Positions 8,777 through 14,909 of a stretch of 36,012 bases of DNA are shown here, piece by piece. Numbering within the stretch: position 1 is the stretch's first letter; each line of letters begins with the position of its first letter. Under the pieces are notes generated by a model. The model worked only from the letters and a program-made list of their open reading frames with translations, did no database searches and was not told the origin of the DNA. A program made the position numbers and the translations under genes. The DNA comes from a virus, in IMG/VR virus record IMGVR_UViG_3300043466_003107, positions 1 through 36,012 of that record; one strand, written 5' to 3'.

Positions 8777-11353
8777 CTAAATCCGCCACCGATTGCTGAC
8801 ATCGTCCACCGCTTCCACCAAGTCCGAATAGGTCACCGCGTTTGGGTCTCGGCGTTTCTTCTTGTCAAACCGTGGAATGACTGGCCATTGCATACAAATA
8901 TATCTAATGCAATCCCCGATATGATCGGCCCCCTGCGTATCCACGTCTTCCGGCCTTCTGTCGTCGTGTTGAAGCATCGGAAAGGTTCGAAGCAAGTGCT
9001 TACAGCTGCGAGTAAACAGCAAACTCTTCTCTCTTAGCCTCATCCGTATCTGGTTCCAGCCTGGAATTCTCGATTTATCGCTTCTTGAGAAATACACGCC
9101 CGCAATCGCCAACGCATCGGCAATACTTTGACCGCCGTGGTTCTCAAATATCTGGTTATCGGCAGGCCCTGGCTCTATCCTTCTCTTAATAGTGGACTCT
9201 CGCTCAGTAATGCCGTCTCGAATGTCAACCAAGGACATCTTTAACCCCTCATCTTTATCATTCCCACCGTACCATTCTCGTAAAATAACAATGGAGCCCT
9301 TTTTGATGCCTCTCCAATCCTCTCCAGCATACGTGTACCAAAGCACAGCAAACGGGTGATAGGTCCCGTGGTCGTAAGCTCTATAAATCTTCCAATGATT
9401 CGGGATGTCATCAGGGTCAATCGCATCAATAACATGCTCTTGGCTAAACTCAGGGAAGTAGGCCCCGGCCACAACGTCCCAATCCCCGTGCAACCATGCC
9501 CGTACCATCTCAGGGCTTCCAATCTCATGAAGCCTTTGAACATAGGTAGGGTCGGCCTTCATCAGAATCTGGTTATCGGTTACTCTAGAAGGGATAAACA
9601 TCCTATGAAGTCCGGTGTCTTGCTCAAGTAGCTTATAGCCTTGAGGGTTCTCGGCTATCCCATAACGCGCCTTTACCCATCCGTGGCCCACGCCTCCCGG
9701 GTTCGCAGTCAATCGAATTCGCTTATGAGGCACATCGTGAGGGCTCCTCAAACAAGCAATCATCTGGGTGAACCCCTCATCAGTGGCAAAGTTCCCGACC
9801 TCATCGAAGCCTAGCCATGTTAAGTTAAAACCCTGATAATTGGTCGCATCCCTTGCATGCGCCATATACCTCAAGTACAGCTTAGCCCCATTCGGCCACT
9901 TCCAAACCTTCTCATTCGCATTATAAGAAGCACCGGTTTGGGGGTAAAACTCGAAACTCTGTCGAATCACCTCCTCTAGTTCTGGGTAAGTCCTACGGAA
10001 GAGCATCCCAATCCAGTGCTGCTTATAAACCGAAACGTCACTTACAAAATCTCCTAAAAGAGCCGCGGTGTTGTGCGTTGGTATGAAACTCTTTGTCACC
10101 AAAAACGTATGACTTGGAGAATCCACCGTTAAACATTGCGTCCAAACCGGATCTATTGGCTCAATATTTGTGATGTAATGCCATTTTTGTGTCTCCCTTA
10201 AAACCTTAGGCAATCTTTGACTTTTTCTAAATAGCCTAAAAACAGGTAGGGCAGTAGTCGCTTTTACGATCCAAGCTAGTTTCCCCTCTACAGGTCCATT
10301 CCTCCCATTCGTACAAATTGGTTTTTTTGACGTGATAAATGGCTTTACCCCTAAACTGGCTAGTAACTCAAAAACTCCTCTCGATAACCCTTCATTCGTA
10401 TTGCAAAACTCAATTTGACCATCTGACATGCAGCTGCCGTCAGTATCAAACAACCCCTGCAATAACTCTAATCTTTGTTGTGGCGATGAATGAAGATATT
10501 GTTCAGGGATATGCTTATTCCCCGCGACGCCTAATCGTTTTAACTCGGTAATGAAAGGGATGTCCCTCCATATTTTGTATTCAATATCATTATCGTATCG
10601 CCGTGACTTATACCCGTAATAATGCAATTCCCGAGTCATGTCTCGTGCATCTTGATCACCAATTGCAATGACTCCACTATCTGAACTCCCATCACCTAAC
10701 CAAACCCCTAACACGTAGGGAGGAATTGGCAAATCTCTCTCCGGCTGGTCAACGGTTCCAGCTAACTTAATTGCATGATTTACTTCTCGCCCGTTTTGAA
10801 CTTTTAACGTCTCAAAAAGCTCCTGCGTGTCCCGCATTGTTCCAGTACTTGGCTCTTTGTACTGGTATTCTCGCGCCCTATTTAGCTCGGTAACCTTTTT
10901 TTGGCTCCCCACATTCTTAGGGTCACTTTTAGCCCTAGACGGACGGTTTTCTCTTCGCTTTGCACGGTATTCGTCAGTGCATTTATAGTTAGAAACTCGC
11001 TCAGCTTTTGAATAGGTAATCCAGCGATGCACATCGTCGGCGACAATTTGCTGGCCATTGTCAAACGTCAATAGATAGCACTGCCTTAAAGTCGGCTCGC
11101 TCTTAAAAGTCACGGTAGTTGGCTTGCCATCAGCATCAAAAATCACATCCCCAACTTTGAGATCGCCGACAGTAGACCACCCGTAAGTAGTTAAAACCTC
11201 TGTAGAAAGTTTCAGGCCTTTTCCGCCTCCGCGCGCTCCTCCGAACAGTATCTCAGGCACGCTCCTGTATTTTAGGAGGTCTTCTTGAGGCCCCTTCTGT
11301 GGGAACCATACTAACTTTGAGGCCCGTTTTAATATCTCGCTGCTTCCGTCCAT
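8777..11353 (-). CDS. terL: Terminase large subunit interrupted by a class 3 intein (858 aa precursor)
   Basis: This is the motor ATPase and nuclease that packages DNA. Numbering is from the ATG at 11353; an upstream in-frame GTG (11404) lacks a Shine-Dalgarno. The Walker A motif is split after GGARGGGK (K45). An intein fills residues 46-428, and the extein resumes with T429 AALLGDF. Splicing would restore GARGGGKT and leave a 475-aa enzyme, a normal length. Walker B is LGFDE (about 514-518) and the coupling motif is TANPGG. Nuclease-domain aspartates are visible at about D661 (AYDHGTYHPFA), D732 and D814 (HIGDCIRY). Without splicing the ATPase should be dead, because its P-loop is broken. 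Probable small-subunit gene upstream, portal downstream. Confidence 0.93.
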   Translation of the reverse strand: MDGSSEILKRASKLVWFPQKGPQEDLLKYRSVPEILFGGARGGGKGLKLSTEVLTTYGWSTVGDLKVGDVIFDADGKPTTVTFKSEPTLRQCYLLTFDNGQQIVADDVHRWITYSKAERVSNYKCTDEYRAKRRENRPSRAKSDPKNVGSQKKVTELNRAREYQYKEPSTGTMRDTQELFETLKVQNGREVNHAIKLAGTVDQPERDLPIPPYVLGVWLGDGSSDSGVIAIGDQDARDMTRELHYYGYKSRRYDNDIEYKIWRDIPFITELKRLGVAGNKHIPEQYLHSSPQQRLELLQGLFDTDGSCMSDGQIEFCNTNEGLSRGVFELLASLGVKPFITSKKPICTNGRNGPVEGKLAWIVKATTALPVFRLFRKSQRLPKVLRETQKWHYITNIEPIDPVWTQCLTVDSPSHTFLVTKSFIPTHNTAALLGDFVSDVSVYKQHWIGMLFRRTYPELEEVIRQSFEFYPQTGASYNANEKVWKWPNGAKLYLRYMAHARDATNYQGFNLTWLGFDEVGNFATDEGFTQMIACLRSPHDVPHKRIRLTANPGGVGHGWVKARYGIAENPQGYKLLEQDTGLHRMFIPSRVTDNQILMKADPTYVQRLHEIGSPEMVRAWLHGDWDVVAGAYFPEFSQEHVIDAIDPDDIPNHWKIYRAYDHGTYHPFAVLWYTYAGEDWRGIKKGSIVILREWYGGNDKDEGLKMSLVDIRDGITERESTIKRRIEPGPADNQIFENHGGQSIADALAIAGVYFSRSDKSRIPGWNQIRMRLREKSLLFTRSCKHLLRTFPMLQHDDRRPEDVDTQGADHIGDCIRYICMQWPVIPRFDKKKRRDPNAVTYSDLVEAVDDVSNRWRI
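10070..11218 (-). mobile_element. Class 3 intein with LAGLIDADG homing endonuclease, in terL (383 aa)
   Basis: The intein starts at Gly (codon 11216-11218) and ends with His-Asn before Thr. Block A is GLKLSTEVLT...GW followed by DLKVGDVIFD. Block B is IVADDVHRW, with His at B:10 and Trp at B:12. Block F is QCLTVDSPSHTFLV, with Cys at F:4 in place of the usual Asp. Block G is FIPTHN followed by +1 Thr. Trp, Cys and Thr are the class 3 signature, in which the F:4 Cys replaces the missing N-terminal nucleophile. Two dodecapeptide motifs of a LAGLIDADG endonuclease are visible, LGVWLGDGS and LLQGLFDTDG, so the element is probably mobile. Its insertion point is between Lys and Thr of the P-loop. 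Confidence 0.92.
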
Positions 11354-11737
11354 AGAGCCCCGTAAATGGCCTGTAGTGCAATGGTGATGGATACAGGATA
11401 GCACAGGTATTGGGGGATTCGGATAGGGGCTAAAAGGAGGTAGAGGGGCTTTAGAAAGGGGGGTGGATGAGACTCTTTAGGGGGTTGATGGGGGGTGGGG
11501 TCCCCGGGGGGGGTCAGTTGTTAAAAGATTCTTAAGGGCTGGGGAAAGGAGTTGTCAAGGAATGCTTGATAGGTGGAAGGGGTGGCTTTAGAAGGAGCGG
11601 TCCTGGGTATTTTTGGGTAGGGGGGATTGGGGGCTTGATGGGAAATTCGTTTAGAGACGAGGGGGGGGGTAATTTCTATATTGAACAGATTATCGGACAA
11701 ACCTAGATTAAACCTATAACCTATCATCGGAGAACCT
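11354..11737. other. G-rich intergenic region with potential G-quadruplex
   Basis: I see no convincing gene here. The plus strand is strikingly G-rich. At 11480-11513 runs of 5, 6, 4 and 8 G are separated by short spacers, which is enough for a G-quadruplex. Another run of 9 G lies at 11661-11669. Because the late operon is transcribed leftward, its RNA here would be C-rich. The right end holds a promoter-like sequence for the HNH gene. A minus-strand reading frame at 11521-11727 has no ribosome site and low complexity, so I do not call it. Confidence 0.6.
11681..11709 (+). promoter_or_regulatory. Sigma70-like promoter for the HNH gene
   Basis: A TTGAAC hexamer (11681-11686) and a TAGATT hexamer (11704-11709) are separated by 17 bp, in an AT-rich patch between G-rich stretches. 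The HNH start codon lies 28 bp downstream, with GGAGA in front of it. The spacing is ideal, but the hexamers are only moderate matches. Confidence 0.45.
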
Positions 11738-12244
11738 ATGAATATTCAAACCGCCATCAAAGACGGAAAGTTCCTTAAACGATTCTGGTCAAAAGTTAAT
11801 AAAACCAAAGACGGGTGCTGGTTATGGACTGGGAGCCAAACGGTCGGAGGATATGGGGCAATTCGCTTACCGTCACCCTTAACCCAGAAAATTATGACTC
11901 ATCGAGCTAGTTACTTAATCGCCACTGGACAAGAAATAGACGGGTTAGAAGTCTGCCACCATTGCGATAACCCTAGTTGCGTGAACCCAGAGCATCTTTG
12001 GGTTGGAACACATAAAGAAAACATGAACGATTCAAAGAATAAAGGCCGATTAGACGCTTTTATGTATGCAAAAACAAAACATCTCCGGTTTGACGTTGGC
12101 AGCGTTCATCGGGACCTAACCCACTGTAAAAGAGGGCACCCGTTCGATGAAAAGAATACAGGGAAGCAAGCAAATGGACGGTACTGTAAGAGATGCGAAG
12201 CCGATAGAAAGCAGCAGAAAAGAGCACAGGAAAAGCTTGGTTAA
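11738..12244 (+). CDS. HNH homing endonuclease with C-terminal zinc ribbon (168 aa)
   Basis: This is a free-standing HNH-type DNA endonuclease. The N-terminal part has the GCWLWTGS...GGYG pattern common in phage HNH enzymes. The HNH core is VCHHCDNPSCVNPEHLWVGT (about 72-91), followed by NMNDSKNKGR. The C-terminus holds a second metal site, CKRGHPF (C130, H134) with CKRC (C150, C153). It sits between the small and large terminase genes but on the opposite strand, antisense to the late transcript. That is typical of an inserted homing gene. Translation would start at the ATG with GGAGA upstream. Its target is probably in or near the terminase genes, by analogy with other free-standing HNH genes. 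Confidence 0.9.
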   Translation: MNIQTAIKDGKFLKRFWSKVNKTKDGCWLWTGSQTVGGYGAIRLPSPLTQKIMTHRASYLIATGQEIDGLEVCHHCDNPSCVNPEHLWVGTHKENMNDSKNKGRLDAFMYAKTKHLRFDVGSVHRDLTHCKRGHPFDEKNTGKQANGRYCKRCEADRKQQKRAQEKLG

Positions 12245-12249
12245 TTGAG

Positions 12250-12288
12250 CTGGGGACGGGGGGTGGCTTACGACGCCCGTCTCCCCAG
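12250..12288 (+). other. Strong hairpin just after the HNH gene
   Basis: CTGGGGACGGG (12250-12260) pairs with CCCGTCTCCCCAG (12276-12288) with one 2-nt bulge, 5 bp after the HNH stop. No U-run follows, so it is not a standard intrinsic terminator. It may still slow transcription or protect the 3' end of the mRNA. A run of 10 G follows at 12332-12341. Confidence 0.5.
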
Positions 12289-12373
12289 CGGGCTGGAACC
12301 CCCTGCCGTTTTGCATCCGGAGGCGGAGGGTGGGGGGGGGGTCAAATCGGCGGGAAAGAGCCCGAAATCAAAA

Positions 12374-12727
12374 CTATTGGGGCTCGGAGTCGGGACGGAT
12401 GCTAGCGATTGCATCAAACAGGTCATCACTCGTGCGAAGTTTTCTAGGGACCGATAATTGGTGATTATCGGACATTAGACTCGGAGAAGAGGATTCTATC
12501 CTGCGCCTTTCCGACTCAGCGCGTATCTCGTCAAGGGTTATTGCTTCCGGAGCTACTGCGCACAGCTGTATATCTACGTGTCGAACGGTTTCGCGGTCGC
12601 CGTACACCCAACTGAGTACCTCTTTAGCAGCGGCCACCTTGTCTCTTGCCGTCCCGTCTTTGAGCACATCGCGGAGAGCGTCGATAGCCTCAGGGACCAA
12701 GTGTTCCAGTCTCAATCTAATTGTCAT
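12374..12727 (-). CDS. terS: Probable terminase small subunit (117 aa)
   Basis: The small subunit recognises phage DNA and hands it to the large subunit. The N-terminal half (LRLEHLVPEAIDALRDVLKDGTARDKVAAAKEVLSWVYG) is a pair of helices of the type seen in many small terminases, with a charged, Ser/Arg-rich tail. It is the first gene of the leftward late operon and precedes the large terminase; only the antisense HNH gene separates them. GAGAGG sits 5 bp before the ATG. No DNA-binding motif is beyond doubt, so the call leans on helix pattern, size and position. Confidence 0.6.
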   Translation of the reverse strand: MTIRLRLEHLVPEAIDALRDVLKDGTARDKVAAAKEVLSWVYGDRETVRHVDIQLCAVAPEAITLDEIRAESERRRIESSSPSLMSDNHQLSVPRKLRTSDDLFDAIASIRPDSEPQ

Positions 12728-13198
12728 AGTAACCTCTCTGGTTTTCGCAGCCTTACCATCCCACCAACCTCATTACACTCTACTACGTAACATTACAGTC
12801 TTACTACGTAGTCCCTAACCTCACCCTACTAACCACACCGATCCACTATCTAACTAACCACCTATCTAACCTCTCTATCTACTCACCTACGAGCTCGTAT
12901 CGTATCGTCGTCAACGTGCCGTTAACTCCTCACCATACTCGCTCTATGACTTGTGCTTGATGCTTGCTAATGCGCTCTTGTCTCTTCACTTCGCCGATCT
13001 ACGTTCGACTCGTTTGAGACAATCGCTATACTCGTGTTAGCACCCCCCTTCCCCCCTCAAAGTATCTCAATGTCAACATCCGAAACAACATTTTTTTTCG
13101 AGTTTAATCTTGAGTCCTTTATTCAAGATTAAAGTTTTGGTAGTGGTTTCGGGAGTTTAGGTTATTTTAACTTTTTTCAATTATTTTTGTGATTATCC
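12728..13198. promoter_or_regulatory. Divergent control region between late and early operons
   Basis: There is no gene in this 471-bp region. From 12751 to 12890 the plus strand has only 5 G in 140 bases, so the terS leader RNA would be almost free of C. CTAACC occurs four times there, at 12815, 12829, 12854 and 12866. TACTACGTA occurs twice, at 12781 and 12802, 21 bp apart. A 12-bp palindrome (TACGAGCTCGTA) lies at 12888-12899. The right end is AT-rich and feeds into the early promoter. I found no good leftward promoter; a TTGACA reads leftward at 13076-13071 but lacks a matching -10. Packaging-site or operator roles are possible. Confidence 0.55.
13103..13133. promoter_or_regulatory. 11-bp perfect inverted repeat upstream of the early promoter
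   Basis: TTTAATCTTGA (13103-13113) is the exact reverse complement of TCAAGATTAAA (13123-13133), with a 9-bp centre. It lies 65 bp upstream of the early promoter and has no adjacent U-run in either direction. An operator for a dimeric regulator is more likely than a terminator. Confidence 0.55.
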
Positions 13199-13227
13199 TT
13201 GACGATAGCAAGGCCTGATTATATTAT
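13199..13227 (+). promoter_or_regulatory. Strong sigma70 promoter of the early operon
   Basis: TTGACG (13199-13204), a 17-bp spacer and TATTAT (13222-13227) nearly match the consensus, with a long AT-rich stretch upstream that could act as an UP element. It lies 55 bp before the first early start codon and points rightward. It would drive the gene block up to the terminator at 20.7 kb using host RNA polymerase. Confidence 0.8.
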
Positions 13228-13282
13228 CATCTTATCAACTGAGACGGTTGATACTGCCACACCACAAAAAAGGAACCACACA

Positions 13283-13600
13283 ATGGGAAACGAAGAATTA
13301 ATTAAACATTTATTGCAGGATATTTTAGAAACTAAGGCCGTAAGGCATCTACCAGCTACGATGACTCCATCGAGAGACAATTTCAGCAGTGATGCAGAAT
13401 TCGAGATGGAATTGGATTACATCAAATCCGACGCTTACGGTGTTGATGCCGAGATAAATTGGGTACTGAAACATAGATTGCAGAATCTCTCCGAAGATAA
13501 AAAAGAGCTATTTCGTTTGATGGTTTGGCAACACATTGATTACAAAAAAGGATGGCTTCCCCAATTTCCAAGCCTTCATCCCGAATCTTTTAACCATTAA
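13283..13600 (+). CDS. First early gene, unknown acidic protein (105 aa)
   Basis: The start is the ATG at 13283, preceded by AGGAACCACACA. A longer frame reaching to 13199 would begin on the promoter's -35 box and is rejected. The protein is acidic and mostly helical (MGNEELIKHLLQDILETK; a middle with DAEFEMELDYIKSDAYGVDAE), and ends with aromatic and proline residues. I do not recognise a family. Being the first gene after the strongest promoter, it is likely made very early. Such phage genes often act on host functions, but nothing here identifies a target. Confidence 0.7.
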   Translation: MGNEELIKHLLQDILETKAVRHLPATMTPSRDNFSSDAEFEMELDYIKSDAYGVDAEINWVLKHRLQNLSEDKKELFRLMVWQHIDYKKGWLPQFPSLHPESFNH

Positions 13601-13608
13601 ACACCAAC

Positions 13609-13624
13609 GGGGGAGTAATCCCCC
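13609..13624 (+). other. GNRA-tetraloop stem-loop between early genes (copy 1)
   Basis: GGGGGA and TCCCCC form a 6-bp stem closed by GTAA, a GNRA tetraloop in RNA. It lies 8 bp after a stop codon and is followed by an A-run and the next ribosome site. No U-run follows, so it is not a simple terminator. A second copy with loop GCAA is at 13925-13940. Confidence 0.65.
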
Positions 13625-13646
13625 ACAAAAAAAAATGAGGAACACA

Positions 13647-13916
13647 ATGAAAATGACAGCAGAAACCCCAATTAAGCGCGCTAAACGAATGAGGGTATTC
13701 GAGCACCATTTCGGAAGCCGTGGCCACCATTTCGGAAAAACGCTGGAAAGCATGGCGAAAGTTGGCGGGCATTGGACGGATCCAGAAAAAAAATATCCTG
13801 AGCTAAACTGTGAGCGTAGATACTGGTATTGCGAAGAGCCCGACGAGGAGAATTGTGGTCGCCTTGTTTGGGTAGGCAAATTGACGATGGATGATTTTGA
13901 GAAGTTCGGACGATAA
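13647..13916 (+). CDS. Unknown basic early protein (89 aa)
   Basis: The start at 13647 is chosen because GAGGAACACA precedes it, matching the leaders of neighbouring genes. An ATG four codons upstream overlaps that ribosome site. The N-terminus is basic (PIKRAKRMRVFEHHFGSRGHHFG), with a repeated HHFG motif. The second half has several aromatic residues and three cysteines (CERRYWYCEEPDEENC) that could bind a metal or form a fold. No known family was recognised. It is flanked on both sides by the paired GNRA stem-loops. Confidence 0.65.
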   Translation: MKMTAETPIKRAKRMRVFEHHFGSRGHHFGKTLESMAKVGGHWTDPEKKYPELNCERRYWYCEEPDEENCGRLVWVGKLTMDDFEKFGR

Positions 13917-13924
13917 TTAAAAAA

Positions 13925-13940
13925 GGGGGAGCAATCCCCC
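13925..13940 (+). other. GNRA-tetraloop stem-loop between early genes (copy 2)
   Basis: The stem is the same GGGGGA/TCCCCC as at 13609-13624, with loop GCAA in place of GTAA. The loop changes but remains a GNRA tetraloop, which favours an RNA-level function. It is preceded and followed by A-runs and lies 20 bp before the next ATG. Confidence 0.65.
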
Positions 13941-13960
13941 CTAAAAAAGGACACCATACA

Positions 13961-14353
13961 ATGCCAACTAAAGACCCCTACGATGTAGTGATGAGGCCCG
14001 CGATTCGCGAAGCCGTACGCAGAGGATCGGAAAAGTTTCACGTACCTGAGGCCGTTTTTATACTTCACGCCTTAGAGTATTACCTCAAGTTCCGATGTTC
14101 TCAGCACCCCTTTAGTGACCGAATTGAGTTTTTTGAGGGCAAGCAAGTAAGCACGGCGAAGAATCGGGCGGAAAAAATGAGGGCAAAAATCCTAGGGTTA
14201 CTAACCCCCAACCAGAAAAAAAATAAGAGAGAGGCGGCTCTTGAGCGCGCAAAAAAATGGCTTGAGGAGAACGAAAAAAAGGAGGAACACAATGGGGATA
14301 CGGAAGGGGGCGACACTGCTACGGATAGCGCAACGGCCGAAGGATCTGACTGA
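13961..14353 (+). CDS. Unknown early helical protein (130 aa)
   Basis: The ATG follows AAAGGACACCATACA. The protein is rich in Lys, Arg and Glu. Residues about 10-55 are helical with aromatic residues (AVFILHALEYYLKFRCSQHPF). Residues about 70-108 form a long charged helix, followed by a Gly/Thr/Asp-rich tail. The tail region overlaps the next gene by 62 bp, including that gene's ribosome site, so the tail is probably not under strong protein constraint. I recognise no family. It might bind nucleic acid through the basic helix, but that is a guess. Confidence 0.65.
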   Translation: MPTKDPYDVVMRPAIREAVRRGSEKFHVPEAVFILHALEYYLKFRCSQHPFSDRIEFFEGKQVSTAKNRAEKMRAKILGLLTPNQKKNKREAALERAKKWLEENEKKEEHNGDTEGGDTATDSATAEGSD

Positions 14354-14600
14354 CAGGGTTGAAAAAATGATGGTCGAAACAGGAATGAGCCGGTTTCAAG
14401 TTATTGAGCAAGCAATTTTCAGATATATCGAATCAGGCTGTCGGTCTTTGATGTATCGCCTAGAGGAGATCGAGGAGCGGAAAAAACTAGCGGAAGCGGT
14501 GAGGCTAGAGAACTTGAGGAAGCGGGCGAACCGAGAGGCTAACCCGAACAGACGTGTAGGCAGACCAAGAAAGCCAAGACCGTTCAACGGGATAAGCTAA
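14292..14600 (+). CDS. Small DNA-binding protein: ribbon-helix-helix-like domain plus AT-hook (102 aa)
   Basis: The start ATG has AGGAGGAACACA in front of it. Residues about 19-47 (LTDRVEKMMVETGMSRFQVIEQAI) fit a ribbon-helix-helix pattern, where the first strand would be ATLLRIAQ. A charged helix follows, then a basic tail with VGRPRKPRP at about 89-97, an AT-hook-like minor-groove-binding motif. The gene lies in the early block upstream of the initiator. A transcription regulator or nucleoid-like protein is plausible. The AT-hook is clear; the ribbon-helix-helix call is softer. Confidence 0.7.
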   Translation: MGIRKGATLLRIAQRPKDLTDRVEKMMVETGMSRFQVIEQAIFRYIESGCRSLMYRLEEIEERKKLAEAVRLENLRKRANREANPNRRVGRPRKPRPFNGIS

Positions 14601-14617
14601 AAAAATAAGGAGACACA

Positions 14618-14764
14618 ATGAGCGGAATCAATCTTACTAAAACTTTGGGGCTTGATTGGAACCTAATTCTAAACGTAGCCGTTGGAACAGTCTTCGGCTT
14701 ACTCTTAGCGTTCTTTTTAATGCTGGTCGTGGCGGGGCTTTTTGACGACCTAAATCGCCGATAA
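14618..14764 (+). CDS. Small single-pass membrane protein (48 aa)
   Basis: The ATG at 14618 has AAGGAGACACA upstream, the same leader as its neighbours. After about 15 polar residues (MSGINLTKTLGLDWN) comes one long hydrophobic segment (about 16-41) with glycines, then a short charged tail (DDLNRR). It would span the inner membrane once. Function is unknown. Early small membrane proteins in phages can act in superinfection exclusion or membrane modification, but nothing specific is visible. The next gene starts about 145 bp later, after a structured region. Confidence 0.7.
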   Translation: MSGINLTKTLGLDWNLILNVAVGTVFGLLLAFFLMLVVAGLFDDLNRR

Positions 14765-14777
14765 AAAAACCTCTTTC

Positions 14778-14878
14778 CGGTACGCCACCTCTGGTGTACC
14801 GTCATTACATGCCCGCTAGTTGACGGGGCTCAGGCCGTGAAGGCCCGATGCTGAGGAGCGGCAAACTCCACCAGCATC
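14778..14878 (+). ncRNA. Multi-hairpin structured region before the initiator gene
   Basis: Three hairpins stand in a row. The first has a 10-bp stem (CGGTACGCCA at 14778-14787 with 14792-14801, one G-U pair) and a 4-nt loop. The second is GGCC/GGCC at 14833-14836 and 14842-14845. The third is nested: GATGCTG (14847-14853) pairs with CAGCATC (14872-14878) and encloses GGAG/CTCC around a 7-nt loop. None is followed by a U-run. It could be a leader RNA controlling the initiator gene, a processing site, or an independent small RNA. No known family was recognised. Confidence 0.5.
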
Positions 14879-14909
14879 AGTAAGCTTCCCCTACATGACT
14901 AGAGGTGCC

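Noticed and set aside
11521-11727. Minus-strand reading frame of 68 codons in the G-rich gap
   Set aside because: No ribosome site, Pro/Ser composition caused by the G-runs, and it would overlap the HNH promoter region.
13071-13076. Leftward TTGACA as late promoter
   Set aside because: No recognisable -10 hexamer lies 15-19 bp from it; the spacer and downstream bases are G-rich.
13199-13282. Upstream extension of the first early gene to a TTG at 13199
   Set aside because: The TTG is the -35 box of a strong promoter and the -10 lies inside the extension; a good ribosome site precedes the ATG at 13283.
14778-14801. Intrinsic terminator after the small membrane gene
   Set aside because: The stem is strong but TCATTAC follows it with no U-run, and essential replication genes lie downstream on the same strand.
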